A DNA stretch of 64,000 nt, from positions 6,576,001-6,640,000 of the forward strand of contig NC_074713.1 in NCBI RefSeq assembly GCF_947242115.1. The letters run 5' to 3'. A program made the position numbers and the translations under genes. The notes beneath the pieces are model-generated. The model did not search any database, was not told where the DNA came from, and saw nothing but the letters and a program-made list of their open reading frames with translations. Origin of the DNA: Biomphalaria glabrata. Taxonomy: Eukaryota; Mollusca; Gastropoda; Planorbidae. This document shows positions 1 through 11,824 of this stretch, one piece after another; position 1 is the first letter of the stretch, and each line of letters starts with the position of its first letter.

Positions 1-1734
1 TTTCTAATAACCAGTGCACAGCCAGGGAATAAATCTAGTAAAGTCGCGCTCACCGTTTTGTGAATGTTGCAGATGAGAATCATTTATGAGATGATAAAGC
101 CATGACAATAAGGTGTAAACGAGGTTAGCTAATTACTCCGTTAAGTGGGCCATTTAAGTAAATGATGGAAACATTCTAAAAACGTATGCTATCACTTGTG
201 CAAGGATAGCTTACAGAAGAAGAGGGGATGAAAGGGGAGAAAGAAAGAAGAAGAGAGATTGGGGAAAAGAAGATATTTGAGGAGGAGATAGTGAGAGACA
301 AGGAAGGAGGAGAAGATAGTGAGGGGAGAGAGGTAGAAGGAGAAAAGGAATGGGGAGAAAAACGAGAAGCAGGGATATTGTGAGGTGAAGAGAGGGAAAG
401 AGGTGCTAATGAGTAGAGAAAGACAAAGAGTGAATGAGAAAGAGAAGGAACGGTGCTGAGGATGAGAAAGTGAGGGTGGGAGTGGTCAGAGGAGGACGAG
501 GGAACCCCCTATACGAACGTATAACCTAAGCTTATAGAAAAATTAGCTTACCCAGATTTTATCTCCGTCACAAAATTCTTCCATTATCCTTTTGTTGTCC
601 TTTTTTATATCCTAAGAGTTACCTGAAAAAACAAACAAAACAAACATGTTTATAAAATGAATAAAAAACTATGAGAAGGGGAGGGGATAGAAGTTCACTC
701 TTAGAAAGACACGCTGTACGTGGAGGTTTAACTGTAAAGCTCAGTGCCCTATTTGAATCCATTAGTAATTTCTGTAGCCAGCGTGGTTAGACATAACAAT
801 ATAATGTGGCATTTAAAGGTCTATAACTCTGTTATGAACATATAATAAGAGTTATCCTCGAGGTTTTCTAACTGAAGGTATTATACATACAATACTCACA
901 TGTTTTATTGATATTGATACTGATATTGCTATACTTGGGTGGAAAAAGCTAGCAATTAAATGTGACGAGGGAGAATAAATGTGAACAGGGCATCCCGTAA
1001 GAAATAAAACAAAATATCTGCTTCAACTTTTTGATGAAAGGTTTAGAGCGAACTCTATAAATGTATGAGTCCCAGTGCTTTTTTTTTTTTTTTTTTGTGA
1101 TGTTACGCACTGGTACGGCGAACCGGCAGCTTGTTCAATGTGGAAAAAAAGTATTACTTTTCTTGTATTTTAACGTTTATTATTAATTATTAGTAGTTAA
1201 AAGTTAGGCAATCCATCATAGAGTACCGTCACCTTTTTTTTTATATACAAAAAAGCACTGCGTAGGCTTATATGTATTTTTCATTATTCCATTTTAACCA
1301 TAGAATTCTATGGAATCTCTATAATCCAAAGTTTGAGACTTAAATTAGACTTAATGAAAAATGAAATAATTAGCTAGCAATTTTAAGGTTTTGTAAGGTT
1401 TTAGCAACACCGGGCCTAGTAAGACATAAGTAGAATTACATAAATATATATGTGAAGACTGGGTGTGATTTTGAATTTCGTGGAATTTCGGGGCTGAAAG
1501 GAATAGGCTACGTTACTTTTTTTATATATATAAAAGCTAAAAAGATTCTAGAAATTAAAAAATCACCCTTTGGGTCAGGATTTTGTGATTTTACCACCAA
1601 AAAAAAAAGATACAAGACACCGATAGCAAAGACAAACAGACACAAAAATTCTTTTGTTCCCCTGGCAATCAAATCATTAAATAGTAACTATCTGATATAA
1701 ACTTTTCGCATGTAAATTATGAGTGAGTTTGGTG
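1..1734. other. Intergenic DNA with a purine-rich tract
   Basis: No gene is recognised here. Positions about 213-480 are an almost pure purine (GA/GGA) tract on the plus strand. A T homopolymer lies near 1080-1096. The short open frame at 1452-1700 is AT-rich, shows no known domain and is treated as chance. Confidence 0.6.
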
Positions 1735-1885
1735 TGAATGTATATTTTGGTTTTCTATAGTTATAATGTTTTGTTTGGTGTAATGCACAAATTGTAAGAC
1801 AAATATCATTATGGATAATAAAGATTATTATTATTATAACTATGATAATGAAATGAAAGTAACTTTTTATTATTATTATTCTGAG
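1735..1885 (+). mobile_element. LINE-like 3' tail (relic)
   Basis: The stretch ends with a short leader, then ATGGATAATAAAGATTATTA followed by a TTA-type microsatellite. This is the usual 3' end of L2/CR1-like LINEs in molluscs. No coding part is preserved, so the call rests only on the tail shape. A simple repeat with a chance leader is the alternative. Confidence 0.35.
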
Positions 1886-2514
1886 AGAATTGACTTTAAG
1901 ATATTGTGTTAATTAATTTCGATATAATCATGCTAACATAAAAGGTACATTATACTCAAATATAAAATAAAATCACATAATATATTAATTGACACGAACA
2001 GTGAGTTGTTTAATCCATATTTGAACACATCAAAAATATAAACATAATATTTCATAAAAAAAACTTTCCTTAATTAGTTTCAACTAAAATTACAATATAG
2101 ACTTAAAACCTTAAAGTGAATTATTTTGTTGGTTTTGATGTCTATCCTTCCGATATCTGAATGACAAGAGACGAGGTTAAAAAAAATGGGGATGCAATAT
2201 TGATGTTTATATGTCTAAGTATTTCTAGTCACATCCCTAGAACTTTGACCTCAATATAAGTCTAGCTTCCTCTGATACGTGATGTTATCTGCGTTGTACT
2301 ATTCATATTTGAATCATCAGATGATTGCACAATGAGGTGACAAAGAAGCCTTTTTACTGTCCATAGTAATTTGAACTAATTATAACACGATTTCAATAGA
2401 TGCAGCAATATTTAAAATGCAGTTTTCTGGGTAATATTGTAAAGAATATAAAAATTTGGAGATATTTCTTAAGCCCTGATTTTCTTTTATATTTGTATGT
2501 TTGTTTTACATGTT

Positions 2515-2655
2515 TAGGATGTTCCTTCAGATTTGAAGATTATTACATCTAAGTCACCCGCAAGGGGGGGGGGCAGTGGGCAGGGTTCGTGCCCGGGACC
2601 ATCAAGACGACAGACGTCAAGAGTGCAAACCTCACGACCAAGCAGATAGAATCTT
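2515..2655 (-). mobile_element. tRNA-derived SINE, family A, truncated
   Basis: On the minus strand this has a tRNA-like head with a degenerate A box, then a B-box-like stretch, then the conserved body that ends in the complement of GTTCCTTCAGATTTGAAG. The same body recurs near 4345, 5170 and 49180. The copy is interrupted by a G homopolymer and is diverged. It is a retroposed SINE and not a functional tRNA gene. Confidence 0.6.
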
Positions 2656-3782
2656 TTTTTTTTTTTAAAAAAGCACATACACATACAAAACATATTTTTT
2701 TGAAGTTAAAAGAAATTGCGAAGTTAGCCAGGTTTTTTTTTTCAAACCAAATATTAAATTACCGTGGCGAAATCAGATATGGACTAAATGAGGACTAAAT
2801 CTCTGAAGTAAGGCAAGAGGCAGCAGGGCAACTTTATGATATAAAAACAAGATAATTGATTATGTAAATTTATAAGGTCGCAAAAATCAGCATTTTCGAG
2901 TGTAACCGAATCATTGAGTACTTAGTGCGTGCGTGTTTGTATTAGCTGAACAGATTCTGATGTAATCCTACAAGGTTTAGTTGGACTATGGTTGGACTAG
3001 CTGTTTGAACCTACAACCGAGACTAATCGTGAGAGAAGGCCTGAACATTGACCTGCAACGTCTGTAAACCAGTAAATGTAAACAATTTGCAACGTCTATT
3101 AATCAAGCTGGATGCTAGATATTTGAAGTGGAGGGAACATATATCATTTCCAGGATAACCTAATCTATAATATCATCAAACATGCCAGCTATTCTCATGT
3201 GAACAGTGTCATTAGATAAGAAAATTGCGCTAAATTTAGTAACAAAATCGGCTCTATTCATAACTCGAATCAATGTATTTGGCCGCTGACAACAGTAGGC
3301 TAACTCCTCATCTATGATGTGAGGTCTCATTGCTCAGGCAATTCCGAGGACCGCCAAATACGACACTTAACGAGTGCTTTATTTTGTTTATGGTATTTTC
3401 CAGCAGAAAGCAGTCTTTTTGACTCGGCCAGCTTTACATTAAAAATAAGAAAAATGTAAAAAAAAAAATACTTAGAAAAAAAAAGCAATTAAGCTTATAT
3501 TAAGTGTAGTTGTATCAATTTGAATCAGTCGTGTGATTACATTTGTATTAGATATAGAATTCTAAATTAACAATAATAAATCTGCGATTAGAAATATTTT
3601 TTTTACCAAATGTTTTTGTTGTTTAACGCTATTTCATGCTTTTACCTTTCTCAAAGCGCTATGATACTATCACTTGTCTGGACCAGTTGTTAAAAAAAAA
3701 GGGAAAAAAATGGGGGGGGGGGTTTTCTGGGTGAATGTTACCATGAATGCATTTCATATATGTAAAAAAACAAAACAAGTAC

Positions 3783-3845
3783 GACTTGAACTCGAGGCCT
3801 CCTCTGGACAATACACTAACCACTGTGCCAGCGAAGATCTTATGA
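3783..3845 (-). mobile_element. tRNA-like SINE head
   Basis: Read on the minus strand, this has an A-box-like TGGCACAGTGGTTAGTG and, about 30 bases later, a B-box-like GAGTTCAAGTC. These are the RNA polymerase III internal promoter elements of a tRNA-derived SINE. No acceptor stem or complete cloverleaf is visible, so it is not annotated as a tRNA gene. The adjacent A- and G-rich run (3691-3722) may be part of its tail or a separate simple repeat. Confidence 0.5.
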
Positions 3846-4344
3846 AAATAAAAGGTTTTATAGTTATCTATTGTTAGTTTCAAATGACCTAATTCTCTAC
3901 ACAAAGTATAAAGGGCACTAATTCAACTTATACCACCACATCAGTCAAGTGCAATTTCTTTCCCTTGTTCGGTACCCAACAAAATAATTAGTTAACTATT
4001 TAATTTTCAGTAGACCTATATGTTATTAACAGAACAGATTTGGTGAAAGCAATGTCAAAATCTCATTAAAGCTAATTATGTTTACTTGCTTATTTCTGAA
4101 ATTGTTTTTAAATTTAAAAAACAAAACTGCAAATGGTGTTATCATATAGACCACTAATATAAGCAGACCTACATTTACCAATTAAAATTATCAATGCTTA
4201 TTCAGAAATGTCAATACAGTAGTGTGTATCTTTTCTGTGTATGTGTGTGTGTAAAATCCCTTACCTAATCAAATTATTATAGGGTGTGTATAATTGGCCA
4301 AATTACCATACTTTCAAGGATAGCCATACCCATTATTTAGATCG

Positions 4345-4510
4345 TTAAATGGTTGGCTACCTGGTCGTGTGGTATGCGCTCTGGGCAGTGGTCTCGATGG
4401 TTCCAGGTTCGTATCCTGCCCGCCACCATCCCCAGCCGACCTTTGGGAGGTTTTGTAAGGATGTAATGATCTTCGATTCTGAAGAAACATGTACGACAAA
4501 CAAATAATGA
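4345..4510 (+). mobile_element. tRNA-derived SINE, family A
   Basis: The copy begins GGTTGGCTACCTGGTCGTGT (A-box region) and contains CCAGGTTCGTATCCTGCCCG (B box). It continues into the family body with a hexamer-rich GGGAGGTTTTGTAAGGATG segment and ends near ACATGTACGACAAAC. It lies in plus orientation, opposite to the copies at 2515, 5170 and 49180. A short related piece in reverse orientation follows at about 4535-4590. Confidence 0.65.
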
Positions 4511-5169
4511 GCTGCAGATGGAAATAAACAGAAATAAAGATTTATTACATCCAAGCCCGAACCACCCACAAGACGACAGGAGATGGCAAAATTACTTTCA
4601 TTTTTTATTGTGACAATTTCTAACATCTTTTTTCCCCTTCAACTCTGAGATAACTAGAAAAAGGTTGTAACATTGGTCAATGAATGTAACAACTTAATTA
4701 GAACATGCCACGAGATTACAGGTCACTGCATGGTAAACCAGGGAAGAGATCGAGCTTGTTGGTCAAAAGCCCAGAGACAAAATATTTTTTACCGCCTATA
4801 TAAAAACATAGGTTGCCGGTTAAGAGTGAAAAGATTTCTTGGAACAGCTGTATGTATGTGGAAGTAAATGTTCATGATTTTAAAAAGTGTTGTGTAGTAT
4901 CAGTATGGGAATCGTTTTGCTTACTGTAATAAAGAAATGCTAAATCCTGTACTTCTATTATACCTTTTTGGCTTATACTTATACCTATATATTACATAAT
5001 TGTTTAATTTATATAGCGCTGTTTACAAACATAATGTCAACTCTCAAGCGCTATGAGACAAAATCACGAGATTTAAAAATAACAAAATAACGTAAAAACA
5101 ACAACAAAAAAAAAACAAGGTTACAAAAGACAGTTTGTGTGGAAACACAAACTCAAAATCGGCCCCCGA

Positions 5170-5350
5170 AGTAAAATGTTTTACATAATTCGGATAATCC
5201 TTCATAGTTGAAGATAGTTTACTTCCTAGTCCAAACCTCCCGCAGGACGACGGGGGATGGGAGCAGGCAGGGTTTGAACCTTCGATCGTCGATAAATCCA
5301 AATGACAGTCCAGCGCGCAAACCGCACGACCAGTGGTCCACCCAGGTAGG
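5170..5350 (-). mobile_element. tRNA-derived SINE, family A
   Basis: On the minus strand the element starts in the tRNA-like head (complement of GCAAACCGCACGACCAG). It carries a B-box-like segment (complement of GGGTTTGAACCTTCGATCG) and ends with the body and the complement of ATCCTTCATAGTTGAAGATA. It is closely similar to the copy at 49180-49340 inside WDHD1, which makes this a dispersed family. Confidence 0.7.
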
Positions 5351-5494
5351 CTTTAATATTTTCAGAAAGAAAATCCGAATGAAATTATATCAAAGACAAA
5401 TGAGAGATAAGAATGGAGAAAGAAGGTTAACAGATCTTGTGTAGTGCCCCAACCGTCCCGCAGATCAAAGGATACGTGAAAGTGAATGTAAAGT

Positions 5495-5730
5495 TAGATG
5501 TGAACCTGGCCTAACTAGTTTGTGGTCTATAGGGCAGATGATGTAAAGTTCATCTGTTTTTGTGGCCTACGGTTAACGAGGGTGTCATGTAGCCAGCACA
5601 ACGACCAACCGCCTTTGCTTTTCCCCAACTAATGTCAGGTACCCATTAGAGCTGGGTAGACTCAGAAGTTGAAAATCCCAGTCTTCACCAGGATTCGAAC
5701 TCGGGACACTCGGTTCGAACTAAATAAGTT
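5495..5730 (-). mobile_element. tRNA-derived SINE, family B
   Basis: The minus strand carries a B box (complement of ACCAGGATTCGAACTCGGG), then a body with the complements of GGTTAACGAGGGTGTCATGT and of GGGCAGATGATGTAAAG. Related copies lie at 18885, 54055 and 59757, and the last shows the tRNA-like head in plus orientation. The head here is partly lost. Family B differs in sequence from family A. Confidence 0.65.
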
Positions 5731-5817
5731 AATTGTTTTGAAAAAGCTCAATCTCATATTCGAATCCTCAAAAAAAAAAAAAAAAAAAATGTTTGTTATA
5801 TAGAAATAATGTTCACG

Positions 5818-6113
5818 AAAATGATGTTTATAAGATTACTATTCGTCTTAAATTAGTTCTAACATATAATGCATACTAATTAGCTTTTTCTTATAAAAAA
5901 AATGCTTGCATAATTAATTTTAAAAATTAGAATTTTCGCTTTCAGGAAAAAAAAAAGTAGCCGTTGCATCAGAACTTTGAATGGTCTAAAATATTGTGAA
6001 GTCGGATTTTCAATATCTCTTCTAGTTTACGAGATCTAAACGGGACGGACGGACAGACATTTCGCACAAAACTAATAGCGTCTTTTCCCCTTTCGGGGGC
6101 CGCTAAAAACACA
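5818..6113 (+). repeat. Dispersed snail repeat with GACGGACGGACAGACA motif
   Basis: This AT-rich block ends in GGGACGGACGGACAGACATT and then TCTTTTCCCCTTTCGGGGGC, which is a short CCCC/GGGG hairpin. I recognise this arrangement as a common repeat 3' end in gastropod genomes. A related GACAGACAGGGTGAG end occurs in TSNAX intron 1 (29451-29560). No coding capacity is seen and the family class is unknown. Confidence 0.45.
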
Positions 6114-6713
6114 ATTTGAACAGATAGGTCTTGAATGCAGTGAATTTGTCTGAGCGAGTTCCAAACCTATTTACTAAAGAAATAAGTACTCTCTGCCCTA
6201 CATAATTGGTAAATGGGGGGGGGGGGGATTAATTTCTTATGATAAACAATAAACTTTAATTGTTCTAGCTCGAATGGGTTAAGGAGAGTTTCTAGTTTCA
6301 CTGATCAAGCGATATATTTGTGATGCTTTTAAACAGCTGAGCTAAAAATATATAGGTTGCCGGTTATGAGTGAAAAGCTGAGCTAAACAGGTCTTATAAG
6401 AAACTTTCAGACTTGTAAATAATAAAAGGAAATGAGGCTGTATGTGTCTATCATTCTTATCTTATAGGCTACATAACAAAGCGTCCTTAAAAGAAGATAA
6501 TTACGTCCTACCTACATCCATCCATGTGTCAATGTAGGCCTACTCGTGCATGTTAAATTCGAGACTTCAACTCTATCAAGTCATTGATTTTCGAGGATGC
6601 TCCAAGCACTTGTAATGCATAAGAAATGCCTAGTATTTGTAAATTATGGTACAGCGCTTATAATGTATTATTTTTCTACTTTACTTTTTAGTTTTCTGGC
6701 TTGTAGTGTTTAA

Positions 6714-7605
6714 AGGGAAACTCCGATAGTTTTGACAATTTTTGATATGTGTTTTGATTTACAGATAATGAATATATGATTCTTTTTTTTTTATTTGCTC
6801 TAATAACTTAGTCATGGGTGTTTTTCTGACGTAATGTTCCTACGCATCCAAAACAGTCACCAGACTTTCACGGGTTTCTATGTGACGTCACACTAGCCTA
6901 CTAATTAAATCTATTGACTTATTGTATAACGGGAGACCATACAGAAAAGTTAACATTCTCGTAAAAGAAATATATCTTTGTCTAAGCAGTTAGATCTAGG
7001 ATCTTGTAAGCAAAGAAAAAAAATGCGTATTAAAAGTAGATTTACATGCTTGACTAACCACGGCAGTGTGTATTTTCTCGCCAGACCACTCAACACACAA
7101 CAAACACTATCGCTTGGTTGTCTTGTCATGACAGACTACACGTAGTCTCGACTAGCCTTACACTGACCGGTTTGTTCGAATCAGTCAGACACACGATATA
7201 TTTACTTCTTGGGACAGGGAGAGGCTTAGACGAAAATGTTACTTTTTTTTCTCGGTTTGGTTATCCAAATGCTTTTAGATCTACCTATACATGTATTTAT
7301 AACTGTTCCATAGCTCTGGAATAGGCCGTTACTAAGCCCAAGAGCCTGTAAGAATGAAGCGATACGATTGGTTAAATCTAGTTTCCTTTTCAGTATTGTT
7401 GATGGAAGTGACGTATGCCTAACCTAAAAACAAAATCTCAAAGAACCCCGTTATTTTGGAGATGTCAAGAATTTACTGTCTAATTTATTAAATATAAATG
7501 TTTCTAACCATTTAAATAAAAAATGGTAAAATGTTTATTATTACTTTTTACGCAGAATTCAAATATGTCAATAAATCAAATTTGAAAAAACATCGGAGTT
7601 TCCCT
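6714..7605. mobile_element. TTAA-flanked inverted-repeat DNA transposon (MITE-like)
   Basis: The left end is AGGGAAACTCCGAT preceded by TTAA (6710-6713). The right end is ATCGGAGTTTCCCT followed by TTAA (7606-7609). The 14-bp terminal inverted repeats are perfect, with partial similarity continuing for about 15 more bases. A TTAA target duplication is typical of the piggyBac group, but these termini lack the classic CCC start, so the superfamily is uncertain. The 892-bp interior has no transposase. The open frame at 7118-7324 shows no known domain. It is presumably non-autonomous. Confidence 0.8.
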
Positions 7606-8009
7606 TTAAGTTTAGAGATTACTAATGTGATTATCTAATGAAATGTTAATATTTTTGTAATAAACATGACTTTTGTATCTGTTCTAGATTTAATTTAGTT
7701 TATGTTTTCTTGAAGTGAACGTTTCCAAGAGAGGACACATAATTCTAACATTAGTCTAACCAAGGTTAAATAGTATTTCAGTTTTATGTTCTTGTTTAAT
7801 TTGTAAAAATGTCTCTTAATTAGCCCTAATTTGAATAGGCATTTTTGTTTATATTAAACAGAAACAAAACCATTCCAAAAGAATTCAAAAGGAACAAATT
7901 TAATATTTTTAAAAAAGCATTAACATCAAAATATGTTTTTAAGTCAAAATAATATGTTTATATACAAAAATATACACAATTAAAATTATTAAGCTTGTAA
8001 GAAATTGTA

Positions 8010-8661
8010 TTAAACTTCTGGAGGTTTGGCATTGTAATCTTCATCTGTTTCAATGCCCACTTCTTCAAACAGTTGTTTTTTTGTTTTTGGGTACCCTTCC
8101 AAAACAGAATTGAGAATATCTGTAGCAATTCTCTTTCTTTTCCTCCACTCTTTTACAAATTTTTCTCTATTTTTAAAGACTTTGTCTTTCTCTTCTTTAG
8201 AAATCAAAACACGACCTTCTTTCAGCTTGGCTAGCTTATCTTTCAAAAGATCAATTTCTGGGTAGATAGTCCCAAGCTCTGTCCTAGCGTTCTCTGTTGA
8301 AATTTTGCTCTGGTACAGGTGAAGCTCACTTTCTATTTTGTTGATTTCTTCTTGCATTTTTTGAATCTGTGCATTTAAAAGTGATATTTTCTGATCCATC
8401 GCCGCAATCTCTTGGTTGTTCACATCAGGGAACTGGCTCTGATCAGCCACGTAGACTTTTTGTTTGCCGTAAACCTTCTCCTTTAGTTTGCCCTCTGATG
8501 CGAGCCCTTCCATGGCTTTGGTGACAGCAGTTTTCCCATAGTCTTTCCCCATATTCTGAAATACATCTTGCACACTGTAGGGTCGATTCTGTTTGATCAT
8601 GTAAGATAGGACAGCCTGGACAGACATATTTTCTTTGGACTTGCTCATTTTGTCATCACAT
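8010..8661 (-). CDS. PSMC3IP: PSMC3IP / HOP2 homologous-pairing protein
   Basis: Coding runs from the ATG at 8648 to the stop at 8010: 212 residues, against about 217 in human. From the known family, HOP2 pairs with MND1 and stimulates DMC1/RAD51 strand invasion in meiosis. The N-terminal part (residues about 10-70, NRPYSVQDVFQNMGKDYGK to GKQKVYVADQ) matches the winged-helix DNA-binding domain. Residues about 80-150 are a leucine/heptad coiled coil, and the C-terminus has KEWRKRKRIATDIL and EEVGIETDEDYN, both nearly identical to human as I remember it. The whole reading frame is one exon, although vertebrate orthologues are split. A pyrimidine tract plus CTGCAG (exon would begin at 8661) lies just upstream of the ATG, so an intron in the 5' UTR is likely. 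No poly(A) tract follows the stop, which argues against a recent processed retrocopy. A candidate ATTAAA signal lies near 7895-7905 on the minus strand. Confidence 0.93.
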
Positions 8662-9059
8662 CTGCAGAAAGAAAAGAAAAATGTATAGTTATATTTTAAA
8701 TAAGGACATGTTGTGTTGTTTGGTTGAATGAGGGTCTAATGAAAAAATATGAAAAGAAAAAGTGAAGTTTGGGATCATCATGAAGAGAAAGCATGGTACC
8801 AGTTTAAGCCCATCATTTAAGTAACATTTTATAATGGAAAAGTATATGAACCAAGAGCTTTTGTTTGTTTGTTTTTTATATGCAAACACAATCTTGGAAC
8901 ATTACTACTGCATCTATATTCCTTTTGCTAGCCATGTTATTGCTAACACTGTAATACATGTCAAAACATGCTCTTTAACTCAACTACAATGTATGCCCCT
9001 ACCTAATAATAATGATTTCGAAGATTAAGCATGAGTGAAATGTTTCAAAGGACTAGGGA

Positions 9060-9235
9060 AAACCAAGTTGTGACCTCCATATTTTGTGACACTGTACAGA
9101 CAAAGCCGTTGTCAAATGGAGGTCTTCTGTGCCTGTCTTTGGCAAGGGTTTTTCTTTGGCACTTAAATGTGAGAGCTCCCAAACTGTCTCTTTCAGGGGC
9201 CAATGAAGGCAAAATGGAGCCTGATTTGATAGCAA
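9060..9235 (-). mobile_element. LINE ORF2 C-terminal tail, degenerate
   Basis: Base for base this resembles the minus-strand LINE tail at 13114-13417. Shared landmarks are the complements of GTTGTGACCTCCATATTTTG and of GACAAAGCCGTTGTC. In the other copies these positions encode the terminal zinc finger and the KENLNRP-ADNG stretch. Here the frame is broken and the sequence is partly replaced. It is an old non-LTR retrotransposon relic 5' of PSMC3IP. Confidence 0.55.
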
Positions 9236-10011
9236 TTCCAATGGGTTGCTGTTACACTGTCCTTCTTTAAGCTCACCAAAATAACATCGCCTTTGGCATG
9301 CAGTCATCACACATGAGGGATAGGTGTCTGACCCAGTGCAGCAGTCAAATGGTAAGAAGTGCTTCCAGCAGAACATGCTTATTTTTAAGATATTTGTCTG
9401 CATATCCCCTTCATTGAGTTAAGGTACCTTTGAAAGAAGCATTTGAGTACATGAGATGACATCTATAGAGCACTCAGGTCTCATGAGTCATTAAAAAGCG
9501 TAATGAGAACCACTGCTTTATAAACATTGATTTTTATTGGTAGGCCAAGAGAGCTATTTTGCCATACTATCAATCAGAGGCAACCAAAAGAGATATATAT
9601 TGTTAATGCTAACCCTAAAAGAACAAAGTTGATCATTACTTTCTTTACTGCTGATCAGTTATAAAAGCAATCTTGGCATAACCCATCAAAGTGACTGAAT
9701 ATTTCTTAGATGGAAGAAATCTCTTTTGAAATGGTGATCAAATTTTGATTCATCTTGACATTTCTACGATTGTCTAATAATGTGACTATTTTATCAAAAT
9801 TGTGTGACTTACTCCAATAAAGGACTACATGAACTGAATATATAACGGGATGGGATGGAGAAAGGAAGCCTGAAAATGAAAAGAATAAAGTAAAAATCAT
9901 AATATAACTTCAACATTTTGATTTCGAACTGTAAAAAAAAAAAACAACTTTTATTGCTCAACACAAGTCTGAAGATTGCCCTGGAAATGTCTTTAAATGC
10001 ATCCTTTAATG

Positions 10012-10196
10012 CAGTGTTTCCCAAACTTTTACCTTTATGGAACACTTCGCACATTTTGAGTATTTACTGGAACGCTTTGCTTAGTTTTTTTTAGAGAGTT
10101 TAATTCAGCTGGTGGTTTACTAGTTAATTGTTCCAGTAGTTAGCGGAACACCTATTCAGGCCTCTAGTTCCGCAGAACACAGTTTTGGAAACACTG
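10012..10196. mobile_element. hAT-type MITE, 185 bp
   Basis: The termini are CAGTGTTTCCCAAACT on the left and AGTTTTGGAAACACTG on the right, inverted repeats of 16 bp with one mismatch. The CAGTG start is typical of hAT elements. The flanking 8-mers (CTTTAATG and TTTTAACC) agree at 5 of 8 positions, as expected for a decayed 8-bp target duplication. No coding capacity is seen. Confidence 0.75.
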
Positions 10197-10322
10197 TTTT
10201 AACCTACTTCATTCATATGCATAGACACATGTAATATCCTAGATAATATACTAAAAATATTTTATTACACTAGTATAGATCTTGTGTGGTCATTAAAGAG
10301 TCAAGAGAAGAGAACCTAGCTA

Positions 10323-10360
10323 TATATAACATATATATAGAGAGAGAGAGAGAGAGAGAT
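10323..10360 (+). repeat. GA dinucleotide microsatellite next to TA-rich repeat
   Basis: A short TATA-rich run is followed by an AGAGAGAG run. Nothing else in this stretch is recognised. Confidence 0.7.
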
Positions 10361-10558
10361 AAGAATAAGAAATGTGCCTTTATCTCTAAGTATTTAATAT
10401 ATGTGATAGCAGTCACAGATGGAATGAAAGCCAGACATTTTTATTTTGGCAAATTTTGCATATATAGATATATAGCTAGACAGAGACTGTGACTTCAAAA
10501 AGGAGGGCATGTCCTCATTTTATTTAGACTTCTAGTAATCCTACACTCTACTTACAAT

Positions 10559-10625
10559 CACAGTCATCAGACTTAGTAAAAAATAATTAAATAACAGTCA
10601 TCAGACTTAGTAAAAAATAATTAAC
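10559..10625 (+). repeat. Two-copy tandem repeat, about 35 bp
   Basis: The segment CAGTCATCAGACTTAGTAAA plus AAATAATTAA occurs twice in a row (starting near 10560 and 10594). It is a recent local duplication in intergenic DNA. Confidence 0.8.
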
Positions 10626-10689
10626 AGTTATTTACACTTTTGTTTAGATCTATATGATATATTATAAATTAGATGTACAGTTTAGGCAG

Positions 10690-11470
10690 GTCCCTATGTC
10701 AAGTATGTCAGTCTACTGTCTATACTAGCTCTTGCTCTACTCTAGTAAAGGCTCTAACTCTAGTAGTCACTACAGCTCTACACTTCAGGCGATCCATTCC
10801 ATGCTCTAATAGATCTAGTATCTAGTAATAATAGTATCTAGCACTAGGGAAGATCAAGGAGTACAAATACAAAATTTGTCCTAGCATTGTTTGGGCATGG
10901 GAATATATAATATAATATAATGATAATCTGCACTGTCTAGACCTAGACTCTAGTTCTAGATAGAAGACTATATAATTATACTATATATTATATCTAGTCT
11001 ATAGTAGAGTATAGTACTCTATAGTACTATACCATACATTACTAGATCTATATAGTATAGTCTATAGACTAATACTAATAATAGACTCAAGTCTGTGAAA
11101 ATACTTTACTTCTCTGACTCACCACTAAATTCTAGATCTAAATTGTAAATTGTCTAAACTTGATTCATCTTCAATCAATGATCTTCAAGTTCTTGTCACT
11201 CAACTGACAGTGACACTGTGACTGTGTTAGTGTGTAACTGTGTAAGAGTAAGACTCTTAGTCTTAGTTAGTAGTAAGAGTCTAAGAGTGTCAAGTCATGC
11301 AGTGATGATGCAGCAGACGCAGAAGAGACAAACGTTAGGACAGTTTGAGTTAGGTAATCTAGACTAGATAGTCTATTGTTCTAGATCTAGAAAAGATGAC
11401 AGATCTATCTAGACCTATGTCGTCTAGATCTAGAGTAGGCTAGATCTACTCATCTAGATCTGGATTTTGT
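10690..11470. repeat. CTAGA/TCTAGATC-rich low-complexity DNA with a LINE scrap
   Basis: The stretch is dominated by CTAGATCTAGA, TATAGTCTATAG and AGTCTTAGT type motifs. It resembles the low-complexity DNA between the SOCS5 and WDHD1 genes (46200-47170). Positions about 10775-10880 share several short blocks with the LINE-derived DNA at 12700-12790 (for example CCATTCCATGCTCTAATAG and GCACTAGGGAAGA), so an old copy is embedded here. No gene is visible. Confidence 0.55.
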
Positions 11471-11824
11471 TACTAAAATCGTATTTCGCTCGTAAGAAAA
11501 GGTATTCAATAAATTTTTCACATTTTATAGATCAGTGCATGTGCTTGTCAATGGATAATTTCGACTTTTAAAAATGTTTCGCATGTTTACACAAGGTCAA
11601 TATTTCAATATTAAGAAAAGTATAGGCCCCCATAACACAGTGTTGTGACAATTATGAAGTTGACGTTGACTTATTAGAGGCGGCATTATAATATGCGTAA
11701 TGGATTGATGAATCTGTGCGTTGAAATTTGTAGACTATTCGACGTTATATTTCCGTTGAAACGAGTTTCACATGACACTATAATTAAAACACTTGTAAGA
11801 TTAAATAGCCTATGCCTTAGCAGT

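Noticed and set aside
4345-5350. tRNA genes
   Set aside because: A and B box motifs are present but no complete cloverleaf. Repeated bodies show these are tRNA-derived SINEs.
9031-9403. Overlapping frames of 79 and 116 residues near 9.1 kb
   Set aside because: They overlap a degenerate LINE tail. The apparent cysteines come from frame-shifted zinc-finger DNA.
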